Positions 33,090 to 44,490 of a stretch of DNA of 64,000 nucleotides are shown piece after piece. Numbering within the stretch: the first letter of the stretch is position 1; each line of letters begins with the position of its first letter. A program made the position numbers and the translations under genes. The stretch is from positions 186,001 through 250,000 of the forward strand of contig JAHDVF020001563.1 in the NCBI GenBank assembly GCA_022606425.2, in the 5' to 3' direction. The notes under the pieces are model-generated. The model was not told the DNA's origin. It did no database searches and was given only the letters and a program-made list of their open reading frames with translations. The stretch is from Lepidostoma basale (lineage: Eukaryota > Arthropoda > Insecta > Trichoptera > Lepidostomatidae).

Positions 33090-33375
33090 AGGATTAATTG
33101 TATCTCAATAGAGACGAAGATGCAAATTGGAAACAGAATATGTTGGTCGAGGCGTTTACAGGACTTATGAACTGTCATTGGTTAGGTTGAGCGCACGTTT
33201 TTTTTGTAATACAACATTCCCCATTCCGCCCTTCTTACGACCACCACGTCAGAGAAATTTTTGGAAGATGTATTCTGTTTCCAATTTGCATCTTCGTCTC
33301 TATTGAGATACAATTAATCCTTAAAATGATAACCCGCCATGGGTGAAATCCAGTATTCGTCTACATGTATTTGTA
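33090..33375. repeat. Repeat U1 with perfect 51-bp inverted arms
   Basis: Arms at 33090-33140 and 33271-33321 are identical in inverted orientation over 51 bp, including TGTATCTCAATAGAGACGAA. Sequence beyond the right arm (CCATGGGTGAAA..) is shared with the copy at 15185-15575, so the right arm is the ancestral end and the left arm an inverted duplicate. Confidence 0.9.
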
Positions 33376-33439
33376 TACATTCAAAACATTAATATATTTT
33401 TTTAAATACGATATTTATAAATAGAAATTAAGATAGCAT

Positions 33440-33950
33440 TTTAACTAACTAACTAACTAAGCATCACGCCGTCTCCCCGAAAGGGTAGGCAGAAAGAATG
33501 GACTATCACACGTTTACTGATGCGGCACTCCATCCTTCTCTTTTCGTCCCGCGGGAGACGCGGTGTGATGGGTTGCGAACCTCATCGCCACCAATAAGCA
33601 TCTCCCGCGCATACTTCGATCGTCCAACACTCACAAAATAAATCTAAAACAAATAATATAAAATCAATGATATAAAATAAGATAACAAAATAAAAATAAT
33701 TTAACACAAAATGTTCTTTTTAGATGGTGCACATTTTGTCTATTTAATTTATGTTCCACGTATCCACCGTTTTTTTAATTAACACATAATGTTTTTTTTC
33801 GATGTTGCACATGTTGACATGGACGATTCGGACTTTTGTGTTTATTTAATTCATGTTACACGTATCCACCGTTTTTTAAATTAGCTGTAATTAGGCACTT
33901 AACCAGCAAGAACTTTAAAATAATATTGAAGAAATTATTTTATTGAAGAT
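33440..33950 (-). mobile_element. RTE-tailed non-autonomous element, long form
   Basis: Starts (3' end) with four or five TTAG units and the RTE terminus. It then follows the 10917-11510 body closely, including CTCCCGCGCATACTTCGAT and repeated CCACGTATCCACCGTTTTT blocks. It ends near CCAGCAAGAACTTTAAAA. Confidence 0.85.
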
Positions 33951-34400
33951 AGTATTTTAATTTTCAAAAAAATATCAATGAAATTATATCAATCTATTCG
34001 GATATTCCAAGAACTTAACGAAGTTTTTCGTCAACAAACTTTGATATCCGCAGTAGTCCATAATACGACTAAAAACTTTTCTACTGAAAAGGAACTATCT
34101 CCCGTATGCAAATCTTAAAACAGCCACCAGATCAGGATTTACATAAGCCCTTCTGGTTTTCTTCTCCAGGCCTAAGGTAACACGAAAAAGTATTTTTGGT
34201 GCACCGAAGATTTCCATAACACCTCGAGTCGTGTTTGAGTTCGCTTTACATTTATTCAGATTCGTATAAAGCGTATGTTCCTGTGCTTCATTGAGTATCT
34301 TTCTATTTTACGAGTGTCTGTTTTCTAAACATTTCCCACCCAAACACATTTGGAGATCAAACATACTACCCTCAATTTTTAAATATGAAGTTGATTTTTT
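33951..34400. other. No recognised feature
   Basis: Single-copy looking. No gene recognised. Confidence 0.45.
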
Positions 34401-34630
34401 AATGAATCAAAACAACATTTTTTCCACTGTTTATTTCTAGAAAACGTTCTTTAAAACGTATTCCAAAGGTTTTGTACCTTCATCACCGGAAGAACGATAA
34501 AATAATGATATTAAGTTTACATTATTCTCCTGATGATGAAGGTATAAAACCTTCAAAACGTGTCGAGAAAAATGAACTCAAAAGCGGATAAAATAGTGTT
34601 GAACGTTCCAGTGTTAATGCCTTAAATTTC
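34401..34630. repeat. Foldback MITE FB3
   Basis: Arms share TACCTTCATCACCGGAAGAA against TCTCCTGATGATGAAGGTA, with the outer CCACTGTTTATTTCTAG and the tail CAGTGTTAATGCCTTAA. Confidence 0.8.
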
Positions 34631-34635
34631 TAAAA

Positions 34636-35090
34636 AAACTAGCTAACCATCACGTCGTCTTCCCAAAGGGGTAGGCAGAAAAAATGGACTGCCACACTTT
34701 TTTTTCGTGACATATTTCTCGCGCTTCATTAACGTTCATACATCGTGATATGCACGCGCGTCGATTTCTCCTCCTCTCTCACTCCTTGCGTGGCCAAAAT
34801 TCAATATACGATTTATTTCATCGTGCCACGTTTTCCTCGGTCTTCCTCTATTTCTGGTTCCATTTACATCGTTAACATATAATTTTTTTACCATTCTTTC
34901 TTCATTCATTCTTTCCATATGTCCAAACCATCTTAATGATCTTTTCATTATTTTGTTCATAATACCATCATTCACACCGCATTCACTTCTTATATTTTCA
35001 TCATACACAGAGTATTCACACATTCGTCTAAGAGATCTCATTTGTACTGCATTTATTCTACTTTCATCCTTCTTTTGCCAGTTCCATATA
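34636..35090 (-). mobile_element. RTE LINE, 3' fragment
   Basis: A minus frame of 101 codons (34736-35041) encodes [40 protein letters not shown] and [21 protein letters not shown] short deletion and a frameshift follow, with the 3' end at 34636-34740. It is immediately followed by an FB1 element. Confidence 0.87.
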
Positions 35091-35092
35091 TA

Positions 35093-35339
35093 TTAAAATA
35101 AATGAGAACGCCTGTCCTGGAGGATTGTCCTGGAGGAGGATAGGAATTTTATTATATTAAATTATAGATAGAATGACATTTTTCGCCCTTCTCAGGCAAA
35201 ATCATATGCGTCCAATGCCTTAGTAGGGCGAAACATGTCATTTCATCTAAAATATTATAATACTCCTATAAAACAGACGTTTTCATTTATATTAATTATT
35301 TAATATGAAGTTTTATGTCATTTTTCAAGAAACAATTAA
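35093..35339. repeat. Foldback MITE FB1
   Basis: The left arm is altered by a small local duplication (GTCCTGGAGGA twice). The right arm is typical (AATGCCTTAGTAGGGCGAAA, CATGTCATTTCATC, AAACAGACGTTTTCAT, CAAGAAACAATTA). Confidence 0.8.
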
Positions 35340-35454
35340 TAGCCTTAAATATCATTTGTTTATCAAAAAATTTAATATTTATTCTAAACATGTCTGATGT
35401 TAATTGTTTATTATTCATGTTGGGTAAGATAGATACTACATGGTCAGACGTTCA

Positions 35455-35655
35455 GACGACGGCCTTCGTGGCTGAGTGGTAAGAGCTCTGACTTCCATTC
35501 CGAAGGTTCCGGGTTCGATCCCCGGCGATGGCAGTGTGATTGTCACACTGTCTTTGGTCTGGTGTAGAATTCTCGTGACAATAAAATGGCGATAGATTGG
35601 CTACCTATCACATGTCATAAGAATCAATATAATAGCTAAAAAATAAATGTATACA
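35455..35655 (+). mobile_element. tRNA-derived SINE, family A
   Basis: A box TGGCTGAGTGG and B box GGTTCGATCCC are both intact. The body ends early after GATAGCTAAAAAATAAA, so the usual AAT tail is missing. Confidence 0.87.
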
Positions 35656-35682
35656 GTAATTGGGTTCAGACGACCTGTTGTA

Positions 35683-35712
35683 TGCAAAAAAAAAAAAAAA
35701 TTAAAAAAAAAA
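35683..35712. repeat. A-rich tract
   Basis: Two runs of A (about 15 and 12) separated by TT. It may be the remains of a retrotransposed poly(A) tail. Confidence 0.7.
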
Positions 35713-35766
35713 AATCTGGGGATCGTAACTATCTTTAAGATATGCTTTCATCGATCTCAGTCCTTG

Positions 35767-35978
35767 AACCGGGCGGTGGTCTAGGGGATAGAACGCTTGG
35801 CTTCTGATCCAAGGGACTAGGGTTCGAGCCTAGACACGTCCAGGTTCCTTCTTCATAATTATAAGCTATTTTCTGCTCACATTGAAGATTGTAAAATCAA
35901 TTTTAATATCATTGATATAAATCCTTGATGTAAGTCTTTTATTTAAAATAATAATAATAAAAATATATAATAATAATC
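35767..35978 (+). mobile_element. tRNA-derived SINE, family B
   Basis: The head has an A box TGGTCTAGGGG (35777-35787), an anticodon-arm-like CTTGG..CCAAG stem with TCT in the loop (Arg-like, though the loop is 8 bases) and a B box GGTTCGAGCC (35821-35830). The body AGCTATTTTCTGCTCACATT and the AAT-rich tail follow. The RTE-tailed element at 35980 begins directly after it. Confidence 0.82.
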
Positions 35979-35979
35979 T

Positions 35980-36425
35980 CTAACTAACTAACTAACTAAC
36001 TAACTAACCATCACGCCGTTTTCCCGAAAGGGTAGACAGAAAGAATGGACTGCAACACTTTGCAACACTGCTGCACTCCATTCTTCTCTTTTCGCCAACG
36101 CGAGAGACGCGGTGTGATGGGTTGCAAACCTCATCGCCACCAATAGGCATCTCCCGCGCACACTTCAATCATTCAACGTCTACATAATAAATCTAAAACA
36201 AATTATACAAAATACAATGATATAAAATAAAATAACACATAAAAATAATTTAACACATAATGTTCTTTTAGATGGTGCACTTGTCGTCAGCTGGACGATC
36301 CGGACATTTGTGTTTATTTAATTTTTTATTCCACTGTTTTCATTTTAATTAGGCACTTAAAACAATCCAACACCAGCAAAAACTTGAAAATTTGATTGAA
36401 GAATTTATTCAAATTGTCATTGGAA
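35980..36425 (-). mobile_element. RTE-tailed non-autonomous element
   Basis: Six TTAG units at the 3' end, then the RTE terminus and the body shared with 10917 and 33440. It lacks the middle of the long form. The 5' part ends CAAATTGTCATTGGAAC as at 11485-11502. Confidence 0.85.
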
Positions 36426-37061
36426 CAAATGAAAATAATAATAATAATAATCTCTTCTATGTATATGTGCCGCTTTCATCTATTGGTCCATAAATGCATT
36501 AGACTTTTTATCTCAAAAATAATTTTGAACCTTTTACGATTATTCGTTTTTTCTATACTCGTACCATCAATCGGTGCGTGATAATTATAAAATTGAATTA
36601 TTTCATTGAAATTGATCTATTTCAGAGAGAGTTAAATCTTTTGCATTATTTATTCAACGTAAATTAGCATCGTTAATCGGCGGAATCCGATTTCGACACC
36701 GAGATAAACGGATTAGTGTGGGCAGATCCGAATTGGAACCGATCGCACGCTGCAATGTGTGGAGCCGCAGGACTGGATTAGGATTCAACCGGCCACAGAT
36801 ATTATTCAATTGTGAAAGATTACAATTTTTAAATGGGGGAATATTTTATATATGAGCCATGTTGATTTTAGTATGACCTTTTTTCATTGAAAATTTGATT
36901 TGAGTAAAGTCTATTTTTTTTCCTAATTATATTATTTAATTTATGTGGAGATTTTTCTATTAATGCTATCCATATACTTGAGAAGATTCCCTGTTTAATT
37001 TTATAAAATCTAAATCAGTCTGTCAATAATAATTTATCTGTTTATTTATTACATATGAAAT
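36426..37061. other. No recognised feature
   Basis: The stretch 36650-36800 is moderately GC-rich (AATCGGCGGAATCCG, GATCGCACGCTGCAATG) and unique-looking. The rest is AT-rich. Confidence 0.45.
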
Positions 37062-37080
37062 CAAATCAAATCAAATCTGA
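37058..37080. repeat. AAATC microsatellite
   Basis: Four AAATC units, possibly the last trace of a jockey LINE tail. Confidence 0.6.
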
Positions 37081-37333
37081 CCAATGCATGATTTTTTTAC
37101 ATCATAGTAAATATATAAATGTAACAATAAAAGAAAAGTTTTACAATGCAATATGATAATACAATATGTTACTTCTTAAAATCAATTATGCCTCAATTTA
37201 AAATGGTTATTAATTATTTTACTTCTATATAATTATATTTTATTTGACGAATAAATAGCCTGAATTGCAATTGGTGACAAATTGCATTATCGATTATTCA
37301 ATAAAGTCATGTCATGTTTGTTTATGTTTTTTT

Positions 37334-37585
37334 TTATTGTTTCTAGAATAATTATGTAAAACTCCATATTATATATTTAATATAAATGAAAACGTCTGTC
37401 TTCTAGGAGTTTTATTAATTTTATTATGAAATTACATGTTTCGCCCTTCTAAGGCATTATAAAATATAACATTTGATAACAATTGACTTATAAACATTAG
37501 ATAATGTCTTAGAAGGGCGAAACATTTCATTCCATATAAAATTTAATAAAACTGCTAGAGGAGAGATGTTTTTATTCATATTTTT
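37334..37585. repeat. Foldback MITE FB1
   Basis: Well-formed copy with both arms: TTTCGCCCTTCTAAGGCATT and, inverted, GTCTTAGAAGGGCGAAA. The outer arms carry GAAAACGTCTGTCTTCTAG and CTAGAGGAGAGATGTTTTTA. Confidence 0.85.
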
Positions 37586-37610
37586 TTTTGATTTTTTATT
37601 ATTAATTAAA

Positions 37611-37700
37611 TCGCTGTTTTTTACTAGTGAGTTTATTTTTCTCAGCATGTTTCGAGGGTTATAATATATCTTCATCATCTAGAGAACGATGTACAATAAA
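37611..37700. repeat. FB3 foldback, partial
   Basis: One arm only: GAGTTTATTTTTCTCAGCATG, TTCATCATCTAGAGAACGAT. Confidence 0.6.
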
Positions 37701-37737
37701 TATAAGTAATTCAACAAAACGCATGAACCAATGTTAC

Positions 37738-37930
37738 GACCTAATCTTCTTCTTCTTTCGGTGCCATGTCAGGTCCCCCCAACATTGGCGATCAATACAG
37801 CAAAGGCATCTCTATCCTGCGCCACTTGGAACAGGTTCTAAACTCTTGTCATTTCTATGCATTTTTTCATGTTCCTTAGCACATGACCCAAATATGAGAC
37901 CTTTCTAATTTTCACACTCAGCTGTCTTTG
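37738..37930 (-). mobile_element. Possible LINE 3' remnant
   Basis: A TTC run followed by less AT-rich text such as GCCACTTGGAAC. This resembles the 3' coding ends of the LINEs at 52.0 and 55.6 kb in organisation, but no protein block was firmly matched. Confidence 0.3.
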
Positions 37931-38099
37931 GCTCTCTGTAGTGCGTCTGATGACTTATGCAAAAACAAATTGGAAAGTATTCTATACGTTTGTTGAAGAA
38001 ACAACTTTTTATTGTTAGGTTAGAATTCTTAAACCTCAGGATATGTAAATCTAACGGTAAACTCTTGATATTGAGTCTGTTGTATTCAAACAGTAACAT

Positions 38100-38475
38100 G
38101 AAATTGTTGACTAGTCAGAAAGAGCCATGGAAAGAGTCATGTTAGGAATAAGCCTAAAATATAGAGTCAGAAACGATACGGTGAGAGAAAAAACAAAGAT
38201 CACTAACATCATCCACCGGGTGGCGACTATCAAATGGCAATGGACAGGTCACGTAGCCAGAAGCTCAAATGAAAAGTGGACAAGAAGACTGCTGACTTGA
38301 AGACCGTGGACGGCGAAGAGAATTGCAGGGCGACCGCAACTACGGTGGAAAGATGATCTAAGCAGACACGTCGGAATAACCTGGATGCAGTCTGCACGGG
38401 ACAGAATTACATGGAAGGAAATGGAGGAGGCCTTTGTCCAGGAGTGGACAGGAATAGGCTGAGGGAGAAGAAGAG
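38100..38475 (+). mobile_element. RTE-like LINE, C-terminal fragment
   Basis: Encodes AMERVMLGISLKYRVRND, VATIKWQWTGHVARSSNEKW, a stop, then RIAGRPQLRWKDDLSRHVGI, TWMQSARDRITWKEMEEAFV and QEWTG. This is the complete order of motifs for the post-RT region of this LINE group (GH.AR, GRP..RW.DD, W...A.DR..W). One in-frame stop at about 38299. Confidence 0.85.
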
Positions 38476-38767
38476 AAGAAGTGCATTAAAAATTGCGGCT
38501 AGTTTGCAATGGAATGTTCCTAAATTGCACGTTTGGATGTGATTTTACATTACAAACGCAACATGTGAACATCATTTACGTAAATGCATTGTACGCGTTC
38601 AGTGCCCTCGGCTTATAATACGATTAGGCTCGGATTAGTGTTTCATCCAAATGCATTCATTATTGGGCATTGCTCCCTCTCTATTTATTTTAATTTGCAT
38701 AATACTGAATTGTATGATAGAGCAATTCGACAGATTCAACAATGTTATTTTTTGATAATTGCATAGC

Positions 38768-39045
38768 CTTTCACATTGCATTAATAAAGATTTTCTGCTT
38801 AATGTTTACACCTCATCTTAATAGATGACGCTAGTGTAGATTGAACTAAAAAATGTGAAGTGTTTGTCAACATTGTAGCATATATACATCTTCCGAATGG
38901 GGAATGTTGTTAACATAAAACGATCGCTTAACCCAACCAATGACAAGTCATGTAAGCGCCTCGACCACTATATTCTGTTCCCAAAAAACAATTTACATCT
39001 TCGTCTCTATTGAGATACAATTAATCCACAAAATGATATTATTGT
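38768..39045 (-). repeat. Dispersed repeat U1
   Basis: Core CCCAACCAATGACAAGTCAT and end TCTCTATTGAGATACAATTA, inverted relative to 867. Confidence 0.75.
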
Positions 39046-39159
39046 CTGAACCAAGAATGACGCTTAAAAAAGTTCATATACGTCGAAAATCACGATTTAA
39101 ACGTCGCAAATTAGCTTGTTATACGTAATTTTTCTTCTCCCCCTTTATGTAGATGTTGC

Positions 39160-39400
39160 GATATCTTTAGACAGAATATCATATTTGGTCCTTTGAAGAA
39201 GACGTCCAGCTTCCTTTTCATTTCTTTAAAGTTATCCTAGTGATATACGGCTCTCTGGAGTTTCTTACATCACGATCTTAAGAATCCTCATTGGGTCCAT
39301 CCTCTCGATGTGATCCCTCCAGAATCGTCTTCTCTGCCTACTCTATCTCACTTTGTCATCAGTTTTGCTAGATCTGCGAATCTATTATTTGTGTGTCCTA
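39160..39400 (-). mobile_element. LINE C-terminal remnant
   Basis: The minus strand encodes traces of RRRFWRDHIERMDPMRILK in a broken frame, the GHIERM-type block of RTE-like LINEs. A family A SINE follows directly. Confidence 0.5.
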
Positions 39401-39409
39401 TATTTAAAG

Positions 39410-39664
39410 GTTATTATTATTATTTTATTGAATCGCTCTTTACACCATGACAGCATGAGCCGAATCGATGTAAAGAATACTATAGCTATCATAGTGATTC
39501 TCGTGACATGTGATAAGTAGCTAATCTATCGCCATTTAATTGTCATCTAAATCCTACACCAGACCAAAGACAGTGTGACAATCACACTGCCCTCGCCGGG
39601 AATCGAACCCGGAACCTTCAAGGTGGCAGCCAATGCACTTACCACTTGGCCACGAAGGTCGTCA
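39410..39664 (-). mobile_element. tRNA-derived SINE, family A
   Basis: Complete inverted copy. The AAT tail is at 39410-39435, the B box complement GGAATCGAACCC near 39599, and the A box complement near 39641. A 66-codon frame crossing it is a by-product. Confidence 0.87.
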
Positions 39665-40198
39665 TTTTATAGGTCGTCGAAGGTTATACCCACGATAGGT
39701 AGCATTGTATTCATTTCTATTCTTATCAGATCTTTGGTTCTGACAATGACTGCTATGCTTCGATTCCGTAAATAATTTATGGGTCTGAAGCATTTTTTGT
39801 ACCTCTTTGATTATGTATTCGTATTGTATATACAATATATGTCAAAGCGCTCAAGTATTGCTAAATTTGTCAAGCCATTTTAATGAAAAATGAGCTCTTT
39901 AGAAACAAGAGTTATAAAATATCCGATTTGATTTGTAGTTTCACATCTGTGTTCCACTAACTGTGATTCAATTTTAAATTCATCTTTCATTCATCTCTTT
40001 CAATCTGGATTCTGCAAAAATTTACTTATTCAATCACTAAAATGTGTTTTTTATATTAATCGATTTACATCAAAATGAGTCACTACTATAAAATTTACAT
40101 TAATTGAGATCATTTTATTTACTAAACATCAAAATATATTTTTATTTATTTACTTATTAACTTATTAACTTAACTTATTAACTTTAACTTATTAACTT
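39665..40198. other. No recognised feature
   Basis: The first ~130 bp may continue the decayed LINE at 39160. The rest is AT-rich, ending in TTAACTTATTAAC simple repeats (40155-40210). Confidence 0.45.
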
Positions 40199-40678
40199 TA
40201 CTTATTAACCCTTATGTATGGAAGTGAAGCATGGAACTGGCAAAAGAAGGATGAAAGTAGAATAAATGCAGTAGAAATGAGATCTCTAAGACGAATGTGT
40301 GGCAAATATGTATATGATAGAGTGACAAATGCAAGTATAAGAAGTGAATGTGGTGCGAATGAAAGTGTTATGAACAAAATAAGGAAAGGGTCATTAAGAT
40401 GGTTTGGACACATGGAAAGAATGAGTGAAGACAGAATGGTAAAGAAGGTATATGTAAACGGCGTGAACGGAGCTAGAAATAGAGGAAGGCCAAGGAAAAC
40501 GTGGCACGATCAAATCAATCAAATATTGAATGTCGGACACGGAGAAATCGACGTGCATGCATGACAAGATGTATGAATGTAGAGGAAGCGAGAGAAGTAT
40601 GTCAGGACAGAACAGTGTGGCGTTCCATTCTTTCTGCCTACCCCTCCGGGGAGACGGCGTGATGGTTAGTTAGTTAGT
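40199..40678 (+). mobile_element. RTE LINE, well-preserved 3' fragment
   Basis: A 116-codon frame (40214-40564) encodes [37 protein letters not shown] and [19 protein letters not shown] short deletion near 40545 shifts the frame before [11 protein letters not shown] and SILSAYPSGETA. The tail is TTAGTTAGTTAG. Confidence 0.9.
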
Positions 40679-41059
40679 TTTTATTAACTTATTTAAGCCA
40701 AGAAAAACTTACATCGTTTTTCACTTTATTTTAAAAAAGTACAATTATATAATCAAATATTAAATAATTTAGAAAATTCTGCTATAAAAATGACAGAATT
40801 CGTTTCAAATACATAAAATCTTTTAGGAGATCTTACCGTTTAAATATTCATAAAACTACTTAATTTAACTTTTACTAATGTAGATTTTTAATACAATTTT
40901 TCCTTACATGCTTTTATGATAAATATATTTTCTCGTAGTACTTTATAATAAAATCTATTAAAGAACAAAACTTTGTCGAATATCTCTTTAGCTTTTTTCA
41001 TGTAATAATAAATAATTAGACTAATTTGTATAGCGTCGTTTTCGTGAATAGCTCACCTC
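40679..41059. other. No recognised feature
   Basis: AT-rich. Nothing recognised. Confidence 0.45.
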
Positions 41060-41470
41060 AAGGGCGCTTTGACAATGTTTTTAGTCATGAGAGCTGCATG
41101 TGTCACCAGCAATCAGATAACCGTTGTTTACATTTTATGGGATATTTTGAAAAGGTGGGTTTTTAGGTGAGATTTAAAGTCTGTCGGATTGTCAATGCAT
41201 CTGAGGCGTGCAGGAAGCATATTCCAGGCGGACGGACCTGCCACTGCGAAGGCCCGATCTCCGAAATTTGTCTGGGGGTTGCGCTTTGGCTCAACTAATC
41301 TGCCTATTGCCGAGGAGTTTGCTGATCGAAGCGTAGATTGCCGCAAGTTAGGGCTATCAGCAACACAAAGTTCAGATATATTGGCTGGTGCCATTCCGTG
41401 AAGCGCTTTAAAAACCGTCCAGCATAGTTTATACTGGATTCTTTCAGGACACTTGAGCCAATGAATGTAG
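41060..41470 (-). mobile_element. CR1/L2-type LINE, C-terminal fragment
   Basis: The minus strand reads HWLKCPERIQYKLCWTVFKA, LHGMAPANISELC, NFGDRAFAVAGPSAWNMLP and DNPTDFKSHLKTHLF. The order RIQYKL..KALHG..P.Y..L and R.F..AGP..WN.LP is the signature end of CR1/L2-group reverse transcriptases. The stop is at 41128. Roughly 110 codons are open in one frame. Upstream domains are lost. Confidence 0.88.
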
Positions 41471-42345
41471 TAACAAATTATTATAAAATATTATATATGT
41501 GCACTGTTGCAAGCTAACTATTCCAAAATTAAAAAACTACGCAAAAACAAACGCACAGGCTCAATGGGTATATAATTTTGAAATCGTAAAATTTTATTGT
41601 TTTTCTTTTATTTTATCCGGAAACGAAGTATTAAGTGAACGTTTCCATTAGCCGTGGCATATATTTCTTGTTTTTCATTTCTCATTTGAATTAGGTTTGA
41701 ATTGGCACTTTTATCTTAATCTCTCGGAAAAGGCGAAGCACATTCGTGCCGAAACTACGGCGTAAGCACTTACTTAATGATGGTATAATGTAACATGAAA
41801 TCATCGATTCGTGAACGCTTACTCACTCATTTGAATGTATGGGCACAAACAGTCCGTAATATGTGGGTTTTTTTTTAACGAAAGAAGAAAAACAAGGGAA
41901 CCTGATATAAAAATATTATATCATTTCAAGAATACATTTATTCACATCACCTAATATTTTTATTCATAGTTATATTAAATATATCATATTTTATAGAATC
42001 TTGGATATGTTAGTGACTCATGATATCCTCTTTGATTTGTATTTTGAGAACTTTGTAGACTCATTTTTCATCTAGAAAGATCCCATACAATCTATTTTCA
42101 CCTGTCGCGAAAATCTACGCATTGATGGAAAATAAATTGTTCTTAAATATTAATCGGGCTTTTTAATTAAAAAAAAAACGATTTAGTTAGTGAATCACAC
42201 ATAAAATAATATTTATAAATTGACTTGTATTATATACGAGTCGTTTCATAAAAAAAATCCATTTTTATTTACTTTCATAATGTATCTTTCATATGAAGCG
42301 CTTTGTGGTGGTAATTTATTAAAACAACTATGTGATTGTTTTTTC
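41471..42345. other. No recognised feature
   Basis: Single-copy looking. No gene recognised. Confidence 0.5.
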
Positions 42346-42423
42346 TATTAGCCTGGAAGCGAAACCGGTTGGTATTAGAAACAACAATTAAGATTATGTT
42401 AAAAAAAAAAAAAAAAAAAAAAA
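42346..42423 (+). repeat. Possible retrosequence end with poly(A)
   Basis: A short less AT-rich stretch (CTGGAAGCGAAACCGGTTGG) runs into 23 consecutive A (42401-42423), like the 3' end of a retrotransposed RNA. Source unknown. Confidence 0.35.
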
Positions 42424-42544
42424 CACACATATTTAAAACAAATAACACACATGTTTAGATTTATTTTTAGTATATTTTGTCATTGAAAATATATCAGGGA
42501 TATCAGTAAATCAATGTGTGCTTATTCTTCTTGTTGCTCTTCTA

Positions 42545-42815
42545 ATAATAATAATTATAGACGACCTTCGTAGCCGAGTGGTAAGTGCATTGGCTGCCAC
42601 CCCAAAGGTTCCGGGTTCAATTCCAACACTGCCTGATTGTCAATCTTTGGTCTGGTGTAGAATTCACGTGACAATAAAATGGCGATAGATTAGCTACCTA
42701 TTACATGTCACGAGAATCACTATGATAGCTATAATAATACCCTTTTTATCGATTTGGCTCATGGTTTTATGATGTAAGGAGCGATTCAACAAAATAATAA
42801 TTATAATAATATATC
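42545..42815 (+). mobile_element. tRNA-derived SINE, family A
   Basis: The A box is TAGCCGAGTGG and the B box is damaged (GGTTCAATTCC followed by a ~10-base deletion). The body and AAT tail are complete. Confidence 0.85.
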
Positions 42816-43135
42816 CATTGTCATGTTTGTGTTATATAGGGCCTTAATATTTTTCTCCACTTGATTTTTTCACACAATTAATATTTAACATCAATACATG
42901 TGAAACTTACCATTTTATTATATATAAGCCTTGAAGAGTTGTTTTTTAAATAACCCAAGGTCTTTTTTTTTCATTTTCTTATCTACCAGTGAGAATCAGT
43001 CAAGTGCATTCAAAGTGATGCTGATGGTATCCTCAATCCTTAGTCATTTGTATCTAGCAACTCGTTCTTTTTTTTATATACAACAGATCGTCCTAACCCA
43101 ATTACCGTATACAATTTGTATTCAACTGTTCTCTT
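42816..43135. other. No recognised feature
   Basis: AT-rich. A 68-codon plus frame has no motif. Confidence 0.45.
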
Positions 43136-43305
43136 GATTCACATGACGTGTTATAGGTAGCTAATCAATCGCCATTTTATTGTCACGTGAATTCTACATT
43201 AGACCAAAGACAACGTGAAAATCATACTGCATTCACCGGAAATCGAACCCGGAATCTTCAGTATGGTAATCAGATCTCTTGCCAATCTGCCACAAAGGTC
43301 GTTTC
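43136..43305 (-). mobile_element. tRNA-derived SINE, family A, diverged
   Basis: The body (GCCATTTTATTGTCACGTGA) and B box (complement GAAATCGAACCC) are recognisable. The A box region is altered (complement of TGGCAGATTGG). The tail is missing. Confidence 0.78.
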
Positions 43306-43450
43306 TAGCTTTTCATCTCCCATAAATCAGAGATATTCAATAAATTATTTATGGGACCAAAATATTTTAAATATTGTGCGTTGCTACCTATTTATAAACA
43401 CCTGGAGTTTTCTAATCACGTTTGTGATGTTTTTTCAAGGCTCAAGCCTG
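43306..43450 (-). mobile_element. RTE-like LINE fragment (same family as 55.6 kb)
   Basis: The segment CTATTTATAAACACCTGGAG and its flanks match 55890-55990, where the minus strand encodes the FINRCLRSIF block of the reverse-transcriptase C-terminus. Confidence 0.65.
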
Positions 43451-44244
43451 TGCGTGCTTATTGCTTAAAAATTGTATTACATATACTTTATTTTATAAAA
43501 AATAATTATTTTGTATTTCCATAAAATTATGTACATACGTATGCTAATTCTCAAATCGCTCTTATTTGCTTTTCAGTGGTGAACTTTCCCTTATATCCGG
43601 GCGTGGAAATGAAAAAGGTCCCACTCACAACAGCATTTGTCCATTTAGTTAATTCAATATGGACAACCCCCGACATTATAGCGCAAAATGTTCTAAAAGC
43701 AAATTGAAATCATAATTGCGTCGTTCATTTTTAATTTTAATTAGCACGTGCGAAAAATACGCGGCTTCAAGGGCGCCAGGTAGCTGTTTCAGGTTATTTA
43801 ATTCCAGCATTGTCCAGACACAATAATTAGGTACATACGTGTAAAATAAATTGGTGCGTTTAGAGTAACCTCGACACGTTACATAGGCCCAGGCCACTGG
43901 ACTACCGCGCTACATGAAGGTAAAAGTAAAAATGTATTTTCGGAATCGGTAGGTACGTAAAATTAGGTCATTCCACGGGGATAGTTACTTTAGAGGGTAT
44001 ACTTAATTTAGTTAGGAACACTTGGGTGTACAGAGTAGGTACCTACATACCTGTTGTGAATAGGGCATCAGAACCATTAAAAAATCATTTACCCTTATAA
44101 TAATGTAAAGTGACACAAAATTACTTAATTCATATATTTTCTTCTGTTCACTATACTTTGTGTTGTCGACGTTTTATATTTTTCTTTTTTTATATACTTT
44201 GTATACAACATTCACTTCTTAAACAAATTCAAATTAAATATCAA
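43451..44244. other. No recognised feature
   Basis: The stretch 43560-44070 is less AT-rich and looks unique. A 73-codon minus frame (43676-43897) has no known motif. Confidence 0.45.
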
Positions 44245-44490
44245 ACATGTTTCGGACTACCCACCCCTTCCTCATTGATATTTAATAGATATTCAAAATA
44301 TTATAAAATTGTTTACAAGTATGGTCAGTTTTGACAGATGTTATAAAGATTTATTTTGAAAGTTTTTGCTTTTGTTATAACAAATATTACGAATAAATTT
44401 AAAATAATAATTTAAAAATTTTATTGGGGTTTAGGTTTTAACTTACAACAAAGGAAATAAATCAAAGATTGGACTTGACGTTTAATTTAT
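44245..44490. repeat. Dispersed repeat G
   Basis: Shares TATGGTCAGTTTTGACAGAT, CTTTTGTTATAACAAATATT and TTACAACAAAG..ATAAAT with 55290-55535. Confidence 0.7.

Noticed and set aside
35767..35840. Possible functional tRNA-Arg gene
   Set aside because: The anticodon loop would have 8 bases, the acceptor stem does not pair, and the sequence continues into a SINE body repeated elsewhere.
40155..40210. TTAACTTATTAAC repeats as a CRISPR-like array
   Set aside because: Simple sequence without spacers, and the window is clearly eukaryotic.
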